Assembly: GCA_021397845.1 (NCBI GenBank)
Contig: CM038043.1
Location: forward strand, 126,958,013-127,022,012
Direction: 5' to 3'
DNA: 64,000 nt
From: Areca catechu
Lineage: Eukaryota > Streptophyta > Magnoliopsida > Arecales > Arecaceae
The translations under genes and the position numbers were made by a program. The notes under the pieces were generated by a model, which was not told the origin of the DNA, made no database searches, and saw only the letters and a list, made by a program, of their open reading frames with translations. Positions 23,664 to 34,303 of the stretch are shown piece after piece (position 1 is the first letter of the stretch; each line of letters begins with the position of its first letter).

Positions 23664-24574
23664 TTATGAAGGAGGTGGGTGATATGAAACTCCTGATCTA
23701 GTGCTCATGCAAGACTCGATCAGACCGACTATAGCTGACTAGACCTAAAGTCCAAACTAGATGCTCAATCAGGGTGGCAAACTTGCCTATAGTAACCCTG
23801 TACTCAGCCAGGCAGGTGTAAGGGGAGTGTTAGGTCCCTGATTGCCAATCCTAGACACCAATCAGAGATTGGCCAGGTAGGCGGACCAGCACACAAGCCC
23901 TTCGGGATTGAATCCCTAAACCACCGTTCTAGACACTGAGCACAAGGCACACACAGGTTAACTTGACACAGTGATCTAACACTAGCCCAGACCCGACCAG
24001 TTGGTGTCCCTAGCCCACTAGGGCAAATTAAGTCTAATTAATTTTAGGTTAAGGCTTGGGACTGAATGCAAGGGATGTGGTTTTGGGCTAAGGAGAGGTG
24101 ATCAAATCCTCCCCCCATCTGATATAGCAAGAGTGCCCTTAAAAGTAAATTATGCAATGATGGCAGGCAGATGAGGATGCAAATTAGGGTTTAGATATTT
24201 TTTTTGGTATTTTTTGGAAAATATGTATATTTTTTTTTGGTATTTCTTAAATAGAAGAAAACTTGCAAATCATGGCCTAATATACTGGAAATATACTAAA
24301 ATTAAGAAATATGCAAAACTCCTAAACAAAACCCTAAAACTTCCAAACTTGTCATGCTAAAAAAAACAGAGCCAAGAATTTGTAGGCCCTATTTCGGCTT
24401 GCAGAAAATTCACAGGCCATAATAAAATCTGGAAAGATTTTAAAAATTATTTTTAATTATTATAAATCCAGGAAAATAAATTTTAGAATTTTTGGAGTTT
24501 TTAACAGGGAGAAATAATTAAAATAATAGAGTATATATGGACTGAGAAATTGCAGAAAACAAGCCCTAATCTAA

Positions 24575-24586
24575 GCTCTGATACCA
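24575..24586 (-). promoter_or_regulatory. Gypsy B primer-binding site (tRNA-iMet)
   Basis: Perfect TGGTATCAGAGC on the minus strand, 2 bp from the LTR edge at 24,589. Confidence 0.92.
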
Positions 24587-24588
24587 AA

Positions 24589-26042
24589 TGATGGGGAACT
24601 AATATGCATGCAATTTTTTTTGTATGTTTTACATGTTGAGTTAGGTGATTAATTCCCAAATTTTAGATCAAAATTATTTGTATGGAATTTTGTATGAATT
24701 TTTGAAGATCAGCATGCAGATTAGGACCTAGAAAAGTAGCAAAGAAGGACCGTCGTGGCTGAGAAGCCTTGGTTAGGGCAAGTTCTCCTATAATAAAACT
24801 ACTGGAGGTAGAGGGGTGTACCTGACAACGTCTGTGAAGATCGCAGCGAAGGGATCTCTCGTTCCTCGATGGATGCGGCCTGGAAAACCAAGCAAAAGAC
24901 CCACGGATACCTGGCTTTCTGCTCGGTGATCCGATTGAGGCTTGGCTGGAGTCGTTGGATTCGTAGGAACTCAGGGACCTGCAAACGACCTGTCAGGGGT
25001 TAGAAAATTCACAAAGGAACAAGAAAACAAAGGAAAAACAGCAAGGGAAGGCTTCTTTTGGAGTGGGCATCCAGGGATCTGGAGGGTTTGTTGGCGGCAG
25101 GAAGATGATTGCAAACACCGGGAAGAAGAACTCTCACAAACCCCTTTATGCACATAGCAGGGTATCACACCACTCAATAGAGGAACTCAAGGTTTTCATT
25201 CATCAAAAATTCCTCATACAAGAGGCTAGGGTCCCTTAAATAGACCCTTAACCTTGGGCTCCAAGTAAGGGCACATAAGTCTTTACATAAGAATCCTTTT
25301 CCCTCTCAAACCCTAGCTAGAAAATAAGGAAATATTAGGTAGAAAAATCCCTAAAAATTTTCTTGACTTGGTCAAGACTCCAAGGATGCCTAGGGGGGCG
25401 TGTTGGGCTTCTAGGAGCAGCAAAAGGCCGGCCCAAAGGGGCTCAGGTGCATGGGTTTGGGCCTCTGGAAGCTGGGGTGGCCTGGTAGCCAGGTAGCAGG
25501 AATATTCCCTGGTATCTTGCTTCTTAGGGGCTTGGGCTTGGCACGTGGGCTTGATTTCTTTGGGCTAGGATGCAGATGGACCTCTGGAATCATGGATACC
25601 CTTATCTATGAATATACTTTGGCATCTGGAAGGGAATCTGGGCATCTGGAGGGCATCTGCAAGAAATCAGGGTTCTTTGAATTTTCCTCCTGGGGTCTTC
25701 AAATCTTCAAGCTGGGTTGGACTTGTGCTATACTTCCATGTCTTCAATCTAGTTGGACTTGGTCTTCACTTGTATGATATAGTCTTGAGTCTTCAGTATG
25801 CTTGGACAGGACTCAAAAAAATAAAATTAGCTCAACATGAGCTGACTAGCATTGGACTGAACTAGCTCAACATGAGCTAACTAGTACAGAACTGAAATAA
25901 CAACTAAAAATACTCAAATAACAACTAAAATGGACTCAGATGAGCTAAGCCCTTATTACAGATGGACTCATAAATTATTGATCAATTTACAGAGGGTTGA
26001 AAAAGCCTCTGTCTTATTCTGGTGCCTCAGGTGTCCCCACCA
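24589..26042 (-). repeat. Gypsy B right (5') LTR
   Basis: See Gypsy B. It cuts the Gypsy A gag frame at codons for REDIQREL; the short C-terminal extension of the open frame ending at 26,014 is read from this LTR. Confidence 0.92.
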
Positions 26043-27128
26043 GTTCTCTCTGGATATCTTCCCGTAATCCAGTTCTAAACCTAGACAAGGTTTGTGCTAG
26101 AGACTCAGTTTCATTACACCTTATAGCAAATTCATCAAATTGGGTGATGTAATCAGATATAGACCTATTCCCTTGACGAATTCTATTCCACTGGTCTAAG
26201 AGTTTCTGGTTGTAGGAATCAGGAAGGTATTTTTCCTTAAGCTTTTGTTTCATGTCTTGCCAGGTGGTGATGGGAGGAAGGCCTTGTTGTCTCATAGTTC
26301 GCTCAAGGTTGGCCCAATGTAACCTAGCTTGGCGAACTAGCCTCATCTTTGCAAATTTATACTTCCTCTCTTCACTCATATCATACCATTTAAAATAATG
26401 GTCCATATCTCTTTCCCAATCTACATAGACCTTGGGTTTTAGACTTCCATCAAAGGTAGGTGCTTTTACCCTAATGCTTTTCATGGCCCTCTCATCTTGG
26501 TCACAAGCTTCATGGTGGGGCCTTCTACGGTTGGGTTCTGGGAAAGGTTCTAAGTCTTGGGCTCTCCTAAGGTTGGGCTCCTGATAGGGCTCTTGGTATT
26601 GGGCTCTCCTAGGATTGGGTTCCTGGTATGGTTCTAGGTGTTGGGCTCTCCTAGGTTGGGTTCCACAAATTGACTATGGTTCTGGGTTCTCCTAGGATTA
26701 GGCTCCATAAATTAGTCATGATGTAGAGTTCCTCTAGGGTTATGAGAGGTGGAACAAGGTGAATCAGAATCGGGTTCAGTATTGGACTCTTGAATTCTTT
26801 CTATGGTACCTAATCTATTTTTTGCTTGGTCCAATCTATTGGTTAATTGGTCAATCCCATGGGTTACTTGGTTATTTGATTGGGTTATATGATCAAACCT
26901 ATTATTCATTTGGGTCAATTGGGCATTCATTTGGTTCATTTGGGTGGTCAGTTGATTTTGGGTTTGGGCATGGGATTGGTTCATCTGGGCAAGCTGGGTT
27001 TGGGTCTGGGTGTTCATTTGTACAAACTGATCAGTCATGGCTTTCATAAGGGTCTCAAAATTGATCTCCATTATTGAACTTGGTTTGGGTCTAGACTGTT
27101 TATATGGGACTCTTGACCTGGTGGTCAT
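26043..27128 (-). pseudogene. Gypsy A gag N-terminus and capsid
   Basis: N-terminal part 27,128-26,712 starts MTTRSRVPYKQSRPKP and holds a Gln/Met/Asn-rich coiled coil with many TQTQ/QMNQ repeats. After a stop and the 42-bp repeat zone (26,520-26,710), the capsid (Retrotrans_gag-type) is open from 26,484: MKSIRVKAPTFDGSLKPKVY, WERDMDHYFKWYDM, LHWANLE, WQDMKQKLKEKYLPDSY, then RFRTGLREDIQREL at the Gypsy B junction. It continues at 19,710. Gag here would form the particle core. Confidence 0.85.
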
Positions 27129-28196
27129 GCAATCAAGCAATCAAGGTGAAATGATGCAGTCAAGCATGCAAGGGTTAGTACATTCTAGGGTTTGATAGAC
27201 CTAGAGCCAAAACTAAGTTGGTCGACTCAACTTACACCCAACTCAGCAACTAATCTTTCCTCTAGCCAGGTAAGGGGTGGGAGTGTGGGAGGCCCCCCTG
27301 CTTCTGCAGGGACCCAATTAAGAAATCACAACACCACTTAGGTCGTTTGACTCTGGACCCCCAGCCTTAGACACCAGATTCCAGTAATAGTTGGAGAATT
27401 GAATGTACTAGTTGGCCCACACAATTTGGACTCGACCTGTTGGTGTCACGTAGCCTACTAGGGCAAATTAAGTCTAATTATTTTTAATTAAAGCTTAGGT
27501 TAGGATGATGGTGGTTGTTTTTGGCCCAGGACAGGTGATGAAATCCTGCCCTGATCTAAGATATTGAATTGCCCTTAAGATTAGTTTAAAAGATGATGCA
27601 CATTCAATGGCACCGATGCAAACTAATAATAATCAAAAAAATAAAAATACTTTTGGGTTTTTTATGAGATTTCAAGTTAGGTTTAAGTTGATTAGGTTAG
27701 CAAACAGAATTGGGCTATGGGATTGAGGGGTTTGGAAGTTGGTTAGGTTAGGTTGAGTTTAATATGCAGGATTCATAGAATCAGAAAATTAGGATTCATA
27801 TTGAATATAGATTCTAATGAAAAAAAATCTAAGAAAATTACAAAACCGAGGATGGACAGTGTTGATAATCCCTACCAAGTTTTATGCAAAAGAAAAATCA
27901 GATGATGATGCAACTCCTAGGGTCTTTGGACTGGTGCAGAAATCTCAAGATTTTAGTTAGGGTTCCTAAGATGCAGTAATTTTTATATTTTTATGTTTTG
28001 GTAAAAATAATTAAAAATTATGATAATTATAATAACTAAACATTGAACATGTCACGCAATGTTTACAGAAAAATAAAATTTCTAGATGGACAAATTTAAC
28101 TGAAATCTAGACATCTAATGCAGAAGACAGGATGCAGAAAATCAGAGATGCAGTTTTTTTTTATGTTTTTGATGAAGATGCAACTATCCTAAACTT
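27129..28196. other. Gypsy A leader (primer site to gag)
   Basis: About 1.1 kb without ORF. It shares blocks such as GGGCAAATTAAGTCTAATTA (about 27,461-27,480) with the Gypsy B leader (about 24,022-24,041), supporting close kinship of A and B. Confidence 0.6.
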
Positions 28197-28208
28197 GCTC
28201 TTATACCA
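28197..28208 (-). promoter_or_regulatory. Gypsy A primer-binding site
   Basis: Minus strand TGGTATAAGAGC, one substitution from the initiator-Met site, 3 bp from the LTR edge at 28,212. Confidence 0.85.
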
Positions 28209-28211
28209 AAC

Positions 28212-29753
28212 TGATGTGGGATGAACCTAGGACTGATGTAGATGAAGGAAAAACAAGAAATCTAATTTTTTTTATAATTTTATGGATTTAAGTTTGTAGG
28301 CTAATAACCCGAAAGCAAATAAAGAATTGCAGGCAAACATGTAATGAAAGAAACTATCATACCCACAAAAAGATATATACAGAATAATAAAAGATAAGAT
28401 ATCGAGAATTGAGAAACCCCTGGTTTTGGATAGCAAACCTTCAACAAGTCAGAAATCAGGAGGGGGAAGGTTTGTACCAGGCAGAGATTGAAGATCCACT
28501 TGATGAAGAGTTCTCTCAGCACTCTAGATGGCGCTTGGAAGACAAGCCTTTGGTTCACTAAATCAGAAGGCAATCTGGATTGATCTTGAAGGAAAAGAAA
28601 GCCTCCTCTGGGAAGGGAAAACATCTCGAGGATCCTGCAAGCATCAAAGGTTAAGCAAGAAACAGGTAATCGAAGAAGAAAAAACAAGATGTAAAGAAGA
28701 ACAAAGAAACTAGGGTTTAGGATGCTGGCGGCTTGGAGAAGAAGGAGGCTCTTAGCAGGGGCGGCCTTGGGCTTCTTCTCAAGGATGAAGGCTGATGCTC
28801 GAGGCATGGAAGGATGCTTGGGCATGGAGAAAGCTAGGTGCAGGGGTTCGGCCAGGCAAAGGAACAAGAAAACAACACAAAACTTAAACTTGAACTCAAT
28901 AAAAATTTTACCATAATTTTATTTCATAAGAGTTGAATGCTTACAAGAGGAAGAGGGGTGGGATATTTATAGAGTTCCCATGCCCTCTCCTTGATAGATT
29001 AGAAGTTCTCTCCTTGATAGGTTAGGAATACACAATTAGATTAGGAATACAATCTTAAGTCCTTAAGGAATTAGGAAGAGAGCTCCTTAAAGGGTTGGGA
29101 AAGCATATTCCATGGAACTTTGGACTTTCCCTCCTTCCATCTTGGATGACCGGTCAAGGCTTGGACTCCACTTAATTTAGGCTTGGACCTCTTGGGCTAC
29201 AGCAACGGGCATCCTCCAAGGGTTTGGCACATGGGCTTATGGGCCCTGGAAGCTAGGGTTGCCTGGTATCAGGTACATTACTAGCATCTTGGTTCTGGGG
29301 TGCATGGGCTTGACTCCTGGACTTGGAATCTCTTGGCCTGGGGTGCTAGCATATTCCTGGAATCATGAGGCACCCTGGTCTGGGAATATTCCTTGGAATC
29401 TAGAGGGTATCAAGGCATCTGGAAGGCATCTGGAGGGCATATAGGGCATCTAGAAGGAATCTTGGACCTTGGGGTGAAAAACAAGGCCCAATTGGCTGAT
29501 GTGAAGACCTCTGGCTCCTGGATGAGGCCTGGTAGAATTCCAAAATAGGGTATCCTCTTCTCTTGTACAAAAATTGGATTGGTACGGGGCTCATACTGAG
29601 ATACACGACTCAAAGACCGGACTAGGGTTGAGACAAATCAACTAGCCTCAACTTATTACATGACTCAATCTTACTTAATTACAAAATTGGACACATGGCT
29701 AAGTAAACCAAATAGGGCCTAGTAATATATGTCTGATCCTGGTGCCCCCACCA
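28212..29753 (-). repeat. Gypsy A right (5') LTR
   Basis: Pairs with 16,205-17,729. The 188-codon minus-strand ORF 28,301-28,867 lies wholly within the LTR and matches a broken reading in the other copy; not a gene. Confidence 0.9.
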
Positions 29754-29758
29754 CTCAA

Positions 29759-30409
29759 GTCTTCAAAGTTGTACTCTAGAGGAGTCGGCTCGCCTTAGTA
29801 GAGTCGGCTCTCCTGGCTGTTCTCTCATAACTGATTATCTCTATACTTTGGAAGAGTCGGCTCGGATGCCCGAAGGGTCAACTTGGATGCCTGACTGAAT
29901 GCTTGAGTCGGCTTGGATTGCCTTCGGGTTGGCTTACCTATCTAAGTCAAGAAATGAAGTCGAGTCGGCTCGGGTCCCTTCGAGTTGGTTTGGATCTCTA
30001 CATGCCAGAAACCTTCAATCGTGCCATAGATTAGAGTTGGCTCTCCTTACATGAGTTGGTTCGAGTGAATTTTCAATAAAAACTTCAGCTCTTTTCCAGA
30101 ATTCTTCCAGCAACTCTTAAACACTCAAGACTCTTCGTAACTCAACTAACAACAGATTCTAAAGAAATTTAAGCTTGAAAAAAACACAAAAGAAACCCAT
30201 TTTTATGAATATTACATCAATCTTTCTTTGGGTTCTTCTTTACATGAAACTTTTACAATGCAACACATAACATATAACAAGGTTGAAAGAGTTGTAATTG
30301 GGCATTAAGATCATCTTACAAAAACTTGTAATGCACTTGAAGAGTTGTTAGTAAGATAAATGCATGCTCCAATATTTTGTTATCATCAAAATCACTCAAG
30401 GGGTCAACA
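29759..30409 (-). repeat. SIRE LTR, second segment
   Basis: Resumes the LTR split at 16,204 by Gypsy A; together the LTR is about 1.74 kb. Rich in GAGTCGGCTCG-type motifs (29,780-30,060). Ends at GGGGTCAACA (30,409), the inverse of the SIRE LTR start. Confidence 0.8.
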
Positions 30410-31640
30410 ATAAGGTACTTCATCAGATTAGTAATTCAATCCAATTATTGCTTTAGCAAAGTTCATAAAAACTTTTAGAGTTCTTTTTTTGCCAACTTTC
30501 CACCTCACTTTTTGAATCCTTTAACTTTTCACGAATTTGGTGAAGTATCTTTTTTGCAAGTTAGTCCCCATTTTTTTATAAAAGAGTTTAGTACAATATC
30601 TTAGCCTCTTAAGAATTAGCATCCCAACCTATTGATGCAAACCATAATGCTTACTTAGGTGAAGGGGCCTCGTTACTCAGTGAGGTACTATTACTTAATA
30701 GATCTCTTAGCCTTCTCACCTTTTGATATAAACCAAAATGCTTACTTAGGCGAACTGACCCGGTTACTCAATAAGAGTTCAAGAAAAATTGCGAGGTAAG
30801 ACTGACTCTCTAATAGGTCTATTGGCGTCCCTACTTTTTGACATGAACCACAATGCTTGCTTAGGTGAAAGGATCCAATTACTTAGTGAGAATCCAAAAC
30901 CCTTTCTTTCTTTTCTTCTTCTTTTTTTAAGAAAAGCTTCTACATGCCTTGACCTTACCATTCATATCCCCATAAAGTAGATTCTTCATTGAGATCAATG
31001 GTTAGAAGGTTCTGAAATTGCTCCAAAAAATTATTTCTAGTCCAAACCCTATCATTTATTAAGTTTTCTTAATAAATTATCTTTCAGTATCTCTAGAATT
31101 ATCTAGACTGTTAATCAATTATTGATTATGATGCCTATGTAACTCCAAATTGAGACATGAATCAGGTACAAAAAACATAATTATTTCTAACCATGCTCGA
31201 GGACTTAAGTAAGTTATTTTTCTCCCCCTAACTTAATCGACATCATCCTTAATGGAGTAGGAAAATAAAATAAACAACTGAAAGAAAAGGAGAGAATGCA
31301 CCTAGGATAAGTGTACTATGGGAGTTGAAGCGGGCTTCATGGAGTAGCGGGCTCTTGTTCCTTCCACCTAGGTTCCTATAACTATACTAAGAAAAGCAAA
31401 TGAGATTGTTAGGTTACTTTCTAACAAGCACTAAGTTTAACGTCTTCAGCCAAACACTATGAGGGAGTGTTATTGATATTGAGCTTGGGTATGCCTCTTA
31501 AGATTTTTAAAAGATAGGACCAATTAGAAGGCCTTGTTATTATGACTAAAAAAATATTTATAGAGTTTTCTGTAATGATTAATCTGGATCAATAAAGTGC
31601 ACAGGACAAGTATGCTAGATCAAGATTTGAAAATATTATT
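30410..31640 (-). other. Athila interior with degenerate ~100-bp repeats
   Basis: No coding domain is recognised. Three related units begin at about 30,633, 30,723 and 30,839, each with AACCA(T/A/C)AATGCTT(A/G)CTTAGG followed by a TTACT(C/T)A block. Confidence 0.55.
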
Positions 31641-31721
31641 ATAATTTGGATGAAGATCAATTGTGTGATTGGGTCGAGAGTGGAGGTGGTAGCTTAGAAA
31701 ATTCTCTAACTCTAGCTAGAT

Positions 31722-31949
31722 CTACCCTAATCCCTTTCTTGAATATGATAATCTTGACATCATCCCTTCCTGATAGTATTTTATCCAAGTTAATCTTAAG
31801 TTTGTATTCATACATCTTCTTAGGATGGTAGAAAAATTTTGGAGGTAATCTTCAAAAATAGTGCCAAATATGAAGAAATCAGTTATAAACTTCTCAAGAT
31901 CGTTATTCCTTATTTTACAAATATCACATCCAATAACATTTTTATGCAT
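31722..31949 (-). pseudogene. Athila reverse transcriptase fragment
   Basis: The frame contains FITDFFIFGTIFEDYLQNFS then RRCMNTNLRLTWIKYYQEGM. This aligns with the Gypsy RT motif region (F/YMDDFSVFG...L...L.RC..TNLVLNWEKCHFMV) used by Athila/Tat elements. The catalytic Asp-Asp is reduced to Thr-Asp, and the Cys-His after the Trp is lost. It lies only ~2.4 kb from the 5' LTR, so gag-pol has internal deletions. Confidence 0.75.
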
Positions 31950-32299
31950 CTTTATAATATCGACAATCTAGTCTTCCTGGTTAGGGATCACCGGTAGGGT
32001 TTAGTAGGTGTGATAGGAAGCGACTTTAATTGTAGATCAGGTAGTGATTCTAATAAGGAAGAGCTATTGGGGGGCTAGGTGCTTGTTCATATTATTCAAT
32101 CCAAAGTGAAGTAGTTTCAGAGTGAGGTATATCTAGTAAGTTATTCATCCCTATGATATACCTATCTACATTAAAGTTATCCATCCCGAAATGAGCCAGA
32201 TAGGGATCTAATGATTTCTAGGATGAATTGAAGGTATAGCTTTCCCTATCATGTTATTCTATTATAGTTCATGGGAAGCCTCAATTAATTCCATCATGT

Positions 32300-33280
32300 T
32301 ATCTGTTTGTTCTCTCTTCCCATAAAAGGAGTGGATGATTCTAGGGCACTTGAAAAAGGGGTAATAAGTGAGTAGGAAGATGATAGAAGTGGTTTATCCC
32401 ACTAGTTTGATTTCTCTCTATATATTTCTACCTTAGTTGAATTATCTATAGTGGTATATGTGATGGTGCAAGGTTGCTCTATGACCAATTTATTCTCAAG
32501 AGTTATAGTCGATTGTTTAGAAAACACTAAAGGATCGTTAAAATTTTTAGCTTGGTAGTGTCCCTCTAAGTTACTCTTGGGCTAACTAGGTAGTTCTCCT
32601 TCCTCTTCCCTATTAAATTCAATTAATAATTGATCAGCTTGATTCATTAGCTTATCGATAGATTGTTGTTGAGGAATGATTAGTTGTTGAAATTAAGCAA
32701 ACCTATCGACATTTGGGTTGGTCTATTGGGGAGGTGGGTTTTGATCAATTTATTCTATCTAGCCTATTGCTTGCAGAATCTTCTCTTCAAATGAAAGGCT
32801 ATGAGTAGGAGAAAGTTGATAATATGGATAGGGTTGATTGTAATAAGGTGCACCTACGAATGGAGGTCTTTATGTTATTAGGATAACCACTAGATGTGGT
32901 TGCTATAAAAAATTTGGTTGAGGCCCCTAACCTAGGTTATAAGCATTAAAGCATAGGTTCTCTCCTAATTTGTAGGCCATGTGATTTGGTCTTGATAAAT
33001 TTGGTCATATCTAGACTCAAAAAATTAGTCTGCAGCTGGACATTCATTCATAAAGTTAGTTGGGCTCGAATATATAGAGCCTGTATATTATATAGAAAGA
33101 AAGGATGGAGTGGGAGACTATCTGATAGCTAGTAGATAATCTAATATATGGGACAAGACATCTAGTTTACTATCTAATGCATGGGATAACTTATCCACTC
33201 TACTATTAAGATCCATATTCTTAGCACTGCTCTAATTCATCGAACGATTCTGATGGTTTTGGATATTTAATCAAAGGTCC
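32300..33280 (-). pseudogene. Athila gag remnant
   Basis: Across frames the minus strand gives NSRVDKLSHALDSKLDVLSH (about 33,215-33,155), a Tyr/Pro-rich block with YNQPYPYYQLSPTHS (about 32,850-32,805), and QQQSIDKLMNQADQLLIEFN (about 32,670-32,610). These resemble the part of Athila gag between zinc knuckle and protease. Stops are frequent. Confidence 0.6.
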
Positions 33281-34280
33281 TAGATCAAAGTAATCATCTT
33301 CTAATTTTTTTAATTATTATTTTAAAGAAAAGAGGGGAAAAAAGAAAGAAAAAGATAGAGAAGAATTCTAAATAGGAGGGCCTAAGGAATCCTAGAGCTA
33401 AGAGAGATAGAGAAGAATTATTAGTTAAAGTTCTATGTTAATTATAATCAAGTTAGCATACTATGGACTTTATATCCTAAAATTTCTTCATTCTAGACAG
33501 CTTCTAACTATTCCAAGATTGCCTTTGAGCCCTCCAAGTTAAAAACTAACTAGCCAACCAGCCAAATAAGAGTAAGGTCATGGGGGTCTCTCCATTGCTT
33601 TCCTACCAAATAAATTGGCCAGATCAAACAGCATAACTAATTAAAGAACCACCTTCCTTTAGGGCTACATCATCCTTGAACCCCTTTTCTAAATACCAGT
33701 TAACTAGCTAATCCTGACCTGATCCAACTCTTAGGGTCCCTTGTCTTAGCAAGCTCAAAAATCCTTAGGAGCCAAGATCTAATTGATTTTAGATTAAAGG
33801 CTTAGGTTGATGTAATATGCAGGTAGTGGTTTGTGGGCCAAAAAAGAATGATAAAATTTCCATCTTATGTTGTTTAGAATTTAGTGCCCATCAAATATTT
33901 TATGAAATATGCAATGCGGAAAAAGAAGATGTCAAATACAAGCAAGAAGTTTTTAAGATTTAATTAGTTTCTCAATTTTAATTAAGTATTATAAGGTATC
34001 CTTGTTTTCTTTTTATGTTATGTTAGTTTTAAGTAAGTTTTAATTTAGTTAATTAGGTATGAGAGAAAACTAAATTAAATTAGGATTGTAAGGTAGTTAG
34101 ATATTTTACTAGAAATAAAATAACTATTTAACCATGTAAATAATGAAAGTTTACTAGAGAAGTAGTAAATCAACTATATATGAAAAGCAATACGAGCACT
34201 AAATTAATAATGATGGTAGTAACTTATGAATTAAATTGAAAACAATATTTTTTAATAAAAAATTATAACATTGCCTAAGG

Positions 34281-34298
34281 TCTCTGACAACAATTCCA
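34281..34298 (-). promoter_or_regulatory. Athila primer-binding site (tRNA-Asp), decayed
   Basis: Minus strand TGGAATTGTTGTCAGAGA against the known Athila site TGGCGCCGTTGCCGGGGA: eight changes, seven of them C-to-T or G-to-A. It lies 5 bp from the LTR edge at 34,304. Confidence 0.75.
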
Positions 34299-34303
34299 AA
34301 ACT

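Larger units (their letters stand above)
19711..26042 (-). mobile_element. Chromovirus Gypsy B, non-autonomous, inserted in Gypsy A gag
   Basis: LTRs 19,711-21,163 (1453 bp) and 24,589-26,042 (1454 bp) are nearly collinear; by eye I count about 40 differences, roughly 2-3%. TSD GTTCT is perfect (19,706-19,710 and 26,043-26,047). The primer site at 24,575-24,586 is a perfect minus-strand TGGTATCAGAGC. The interior (about 3.4 kb) keeps a gag N-terminus, an acidic linker and a degraded integrase tail with chromodomain. Capsid, zinc knuckle, protease active site, RT, RNase H and integrase core are missing. This is the innermost and probably youngest layer. Confidence 0.9.
16205..29753 (-). mobile_element. 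Chromovirus Gypsy A, RT-deleted, host of Gypsy B
   Basis: LTRs of 1525 bp (16,205-17,729) and 1542 bp (28,212-29,753) are same-orientation near-copies with TG...CA ends. TSD is CTCAG (16,200-16,204) versus CTCAA (29,754-29,758). The minus-strand primer site at 28,197-28,208 (TGGTATAAGAGC) sets the orientation. The order is leader, gag, zinc knuckle, protease, then directly the integrase C-terminus with a chromodomain: RT, RNase H and the integrase core are absent between about 18,383 and 18,321. Gag is split by Gypsy B. A is therefore non-autonomous. Confidence 0.88.
7123..30409 (-). mobile_element. SIRE/Maximus Ty1/Copia retrotransposon with env-like ORF
   Basis: Minus-strand order is LTR (30,409 down to 15,118, interrupted), primer site (15,104-15,115), gag, protease, integrase, RT, RNase H, env-like ORF (9816-8446) and 3' UTR (to about 7123). 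An extra ORF after RNase H is the hallmark of the SIRE lineage. The right LTR begins TGTTGACCCCTTGAGTGATT on the minus strand. Chromovirus A is inserted in this LTR. The left LTR is not found; 3608-7122 lies in its place. The element sits in Athila, but its left junction is unresolved. Stops and frameshifts occur in every domain. Confidence 0.8.

Noticed and set aside
20572..25777. Paired 108-codon ORFs at 20,572 and 25,451 as a duplicated gene
   Set aside because: They lie in the two LTRs of Gypsy B and duplicate with them; no domain.
28301..28867. 188-codon minus-strand ORF as a membrane protein gene
   Set aside because: Entirely within the Gypsy A LTR; the other LTR copy does not keep it open.
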